Positions 62,157 through 64,000 of a stretch of 64,000 bases of DNA are shown here, piece after piece; the first letter of the stretch is position 1, and each line of letters starts with the position of its first letter. The position numbers were made by a program, and so were the translations under genes. The stretch is from assembly GCF_903815225.1 (NCBI RefSeq), contig NZ_LR813084.1:124001-188000 (forward strand), written 5' to 3'. A model generated the notes under the pieces. It was given only the letters and a program-made list of their open reading frames with translations. It did no database searches and had not been told where the DNA came from. This stretch comes from Delftia tsuruhatensis (GTDB lineage: Bacteria > Pseudomonadota > Gammaproteobacteria > Burkholderiales > Burkholderiaceae_C).

Positions 62157-64000
62157 TCAGTGGGAAACCTGGGCCCGGCCGCGCTGTTCCACGGCCAGGG
62201 GCTGCATGAAGCTTTGCGCCAGCTGGGGATGGCGCTGCACGATGTCGCGCAGCCCGGCCACGTAGTCGGGCTGGTCGGCGTGGCTGGCGCTGACCACCTG
62301 GCGCGCGAAGATGGCGGCGACCACGGCAGCGGTCTCCGGCGCCTGCACCTGGCTGCGCAGGAAGTGCAGCACGCGCGTCTTGCTGGCGCGCGCACGGTGC
62401 ACCTGGCTGAGCACGGCCAGGAAGTAGGGCTGCAGCTCCTGCAGGCGCGCGGCGCGCTGCGGCGCGGGCTCGTCGGGCAGGGCCAGCAGCCATTGCGTGA
62501 CGAACAGCTGCACGCTGGTCGCCGGGTGCTGGGCCAGGCGCGCGAGGCACAGGCCGGCCTCGGGCGCGCTCATGTGGCGCGTGAGCCGCTGGCGGCCCAG
62601 GGCCTGGACCCAGGGCTGGGGATGGTCGACCCAGCCGATGAGCAGCTCGGGCACGAGCGCATCGGCCGGCAGGCGCTCGCCGAACATCTCGCGCGCGTAC
62701 TGCTGGGTGTCGGCGAACAGCGCGTCGGCCAGCGGCAGCAACTGCTCGGCCTGTTCGGGGCGGGTGTGTTCCATGGGCGTGAGGCGCGCATCGATGCTGC
62801 GGCGGCTGAGCGCGCGCACATCGGCATCGGCATGGCGGGCCAGCGTGGACCACTGGCGCAGCGTATAGGCCTGGATATCCAGCGCCTGCAGGCCCCAGGC
62901 GCCGTAGCGCTGCGCGCCCGTGGCCTGCGCCTGCAGCGCGCGCCAGAGGCCCGAGGCATCGCGTGCCGGGGCCACGGCGGCCAGCGGGCCGGTGAGCAGG
63001 CGCAGCGCGTCGTCGTAGACGCCATCGGCCTTTTCCGCGCGGAACAGCACTTCGTGCAGGCGCTCGGCGATCTGCGCGTTGCAGCGGGAGTCATAGAGGG
63101 GGTTGCCGGCCAGGCGTTCGACCAGGGGGGCCGCCGCCGCGCGCAGCGCCGCATGCGGCGACACCGCGAATTCGGCCAGCATCTCGGCCTGCTCGCACAG
63201 CAGCGCGTCGTCCAGGCTGCCCATGAGCCGGATGCCGCAGGCCATGCGCGCGGGCTCCTCGCTGGCCAGCAAAGTGCGCAGCGCCGCCGCGGGCAGGGTG
63301 CGCAGGCCTTCGGGATGCGCCAGCAGCCAGGTGGTCGCGATCTCCACCAGGGCGGTCACCGAGTGGGACAGCAGGTGGTGCAGCGGAGCGGCCGGCACGC
63401 TGCCCGCCTGGGCGGCCAGGGGGCCGTTGCCGGCGAACAGCGACTGCACCGTGTCGCGGATGTCCGCGAGCGCCGGGCTGTCCGCCTCCAGCGCCGGCAG
63501 CGCCGCCAGCAGGGCCAGGGCCACGGCCCGGGCATCGGCATAGACCAGCAGCGCCAGGCCCTGCGTGCGCGAGGTGTCCGCGGGCGACAGCAACAGGGCC
63601 GCGACCAGCTCGGCGTCGCGCGCCGCGCCTGCGCGGTCGCGCGACAGCCAGTCGCCCAGATGGCGGGCGGCGGGCCCGTCGCCGCATTGCGCCAGCGCGA
63701 ACAGCCAGGGACGGCGCGCCGCTGCGTCCGTGAGCGAGACCAGCCGCTGCTGCGCGATCTCCAGGCCCAGCGCGGCGGCCGGCGCATAGTTGTTGTGCAG
63801 CAGCGGTGCGGTGGCCGGCGCATCGAGCCGGTCCAGGAAGGCGGTCTGGTCCCGCAGCGCCCGCGTGAGCGACCACCGCAGCAGGGTGGAGCGCGCCTGG
63901 CCCACCAGTTGCAGCAGATGCTGCGGGTGGGCATCCCACAGGGCGGCCAGGCCATCGACACGCGCTGCCGGCAGTTGCTCCAGGTTCAGCGGTTGCTCCG
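62157..64000 (-). CDS. ARM/HEAT-repeat protein of a type XIII retron (partial, N-terminus beyond right edge)
   Basis: The frame is open from the right edge to the stop at 62157 (at least 613 residues). The sequence is a string of alpha-helical repeats with leucine/alanine periodicity, for example VSPHAALRAAAAPLVERLAG, LLASEEPARMACGIRLMGSL, HADADVRALSRRSIDARL and HPQPWVQALGRQRLTRH. This is a HEAT/ARM solenoid, a protein- or nucleic-acid-binding scaffold. Position, direction and length fit the ARM component of type XIII retrons. Any N-terminal domain cannot be seen here. The in-frame ATG-like start at 63905 is internal. Confidence 0.85.
   Translation of the reverse strand, partial: EQPLNLEQLPAARVDGLAALWDAHPQHLLQLVGQARSTLLRWSLTRALRDQTAFLDRLDAPATAPLLHNNYAPAAALGLEIAQQRLVSLTDAAARRPWLFALAQCGDGPAARHLGDWLSRDRAGAARDAELVAALLLSPADTSRTQGLALLVYADARAVALALLAALPALEADSPALADIRDTVQSLFAGNGPLAAQAGSVPAAPLHHLLSHSVTALVEIATTWLLAHPEGLRTLPAAALRTLLASEEPARMACGIRLMGSLDDALLCEQAEMLAEFAVSPHAALRAAAAPLVERLAGNPLYDSRCNAQIAERLHEVLFRAEKADGVYDDALRLLTGPLAAVAPARDASGLWRALQAQATGAQRYGAWGLQALDIQAYTLRQWSTLARHADADVRALSRRSIDARLTPMEHTRPEQAEQLLPLADALFADTQQYAREMFGERLPADALVPELLIGWVDHPQPWVQALGRQRLTRHMSAPEAGLCLARLAQHPATSVQLFVTQWLLALPDEPAPQRAARLQELQPYFLAVLSQVHRARASKTRVLHFLRSQVQAPETAAVVAAIFARQVVSASHADQPDYVAGLRDIVQRHPQLAQSFMQPLAVEQRGRAQVSH

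Overview
The window is about 64 kb of GC-rich chromosomal DNA. Protein content points to a beta-proteobacterium of the Comamonadaceae (Delftia/Comamonas/Acidovorax-like). The pointers are GTP-type PEP carboxykinase, a five-step (HutF/HutG) histidine pathway, a Bug/TctC solute-binding protein, LysR-paired CoA-transferase and acyl-CoA dehydrogenase genes, and an interspersed repeat starting CCCCCTGAG that I associate with this family from memory. Both ends cut through genes. I see no tRNA, rRNA, CRISPR array or transposase.

Layout. 0-8.5 kb: housekeeping and sporadic genes (secreted fibronectin-III protein cut by the left edge, universal stress protein, metallophosphoesterase, LysR regulator, small membrane protein, pckG, threonine ammonia-lyase). 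8.6-12.1 kb: a PchR-like AraC regulator, then aidB divergent from a TetR regulator. 12-18.5 kb: a two-component system divergent from an outer-membrane factor/ABC permease/ATPase/HlyD export operon. 18.5-26 kb: an unassigned gene set (HAD phosphatase, hydrolase, two half-size EamA proteins, DegT-type PLP enzyme, arginase-fold protein, FemAB-like acyltransferase, class-III aminotransferase) punctuated by three copies of a ~80-110 bp repeat. 26-30 kb: Bug protein, Fur-box EF-hand lipoprotein, recQ. 30.4-33.5 kb: a patch of secreted proteins of unknown role, ending in AT-richer DNA. 33.5-36.9 kb: acyl-CoA dehydrogenase, CoA-transferase and divergent LysR.

36.9-51.6 kb is a large histidine-utilisation locus: PhyH-type dioxygenase, ABC importer, hutC, hutH, hutU, hutD, hutI, an FAD-linked oxidase, a HisC-like aminotransferase, hutF and hutG. 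TGTATATACAG-like palindromes lie upstream of both the dioxygenase/importer unit and hutH, so HutC probably controls both. The complete HutH-U-I-F-G set converts histidine to glutamate, ammonia and formate; the oxidase and aminotransferase suggest a side entry through imidazolepyruvate/imidazolelactate. 51.6-58.1 kb: an RND efflux pair, soxR with its own SoxR box, a small protein and an AraC regulator.

58.1-64 kb is the standout: a three-gene retron defence system on the minus strand. It holds an ARM/HEAT-repeat protein (cut by the right edge), a SWIM zinc-finger protein, a retron non-coding RNA with 12-nt a1/a2 arms and a very long msd hairpin, and a retron reverse transcriptase carrying NAxxH, YADD and VTG. 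The gene content matches the computationally defined type XIII retrons. This reverse transcriptase has a glutamine-rich linker and a C-terminal membrane domain.
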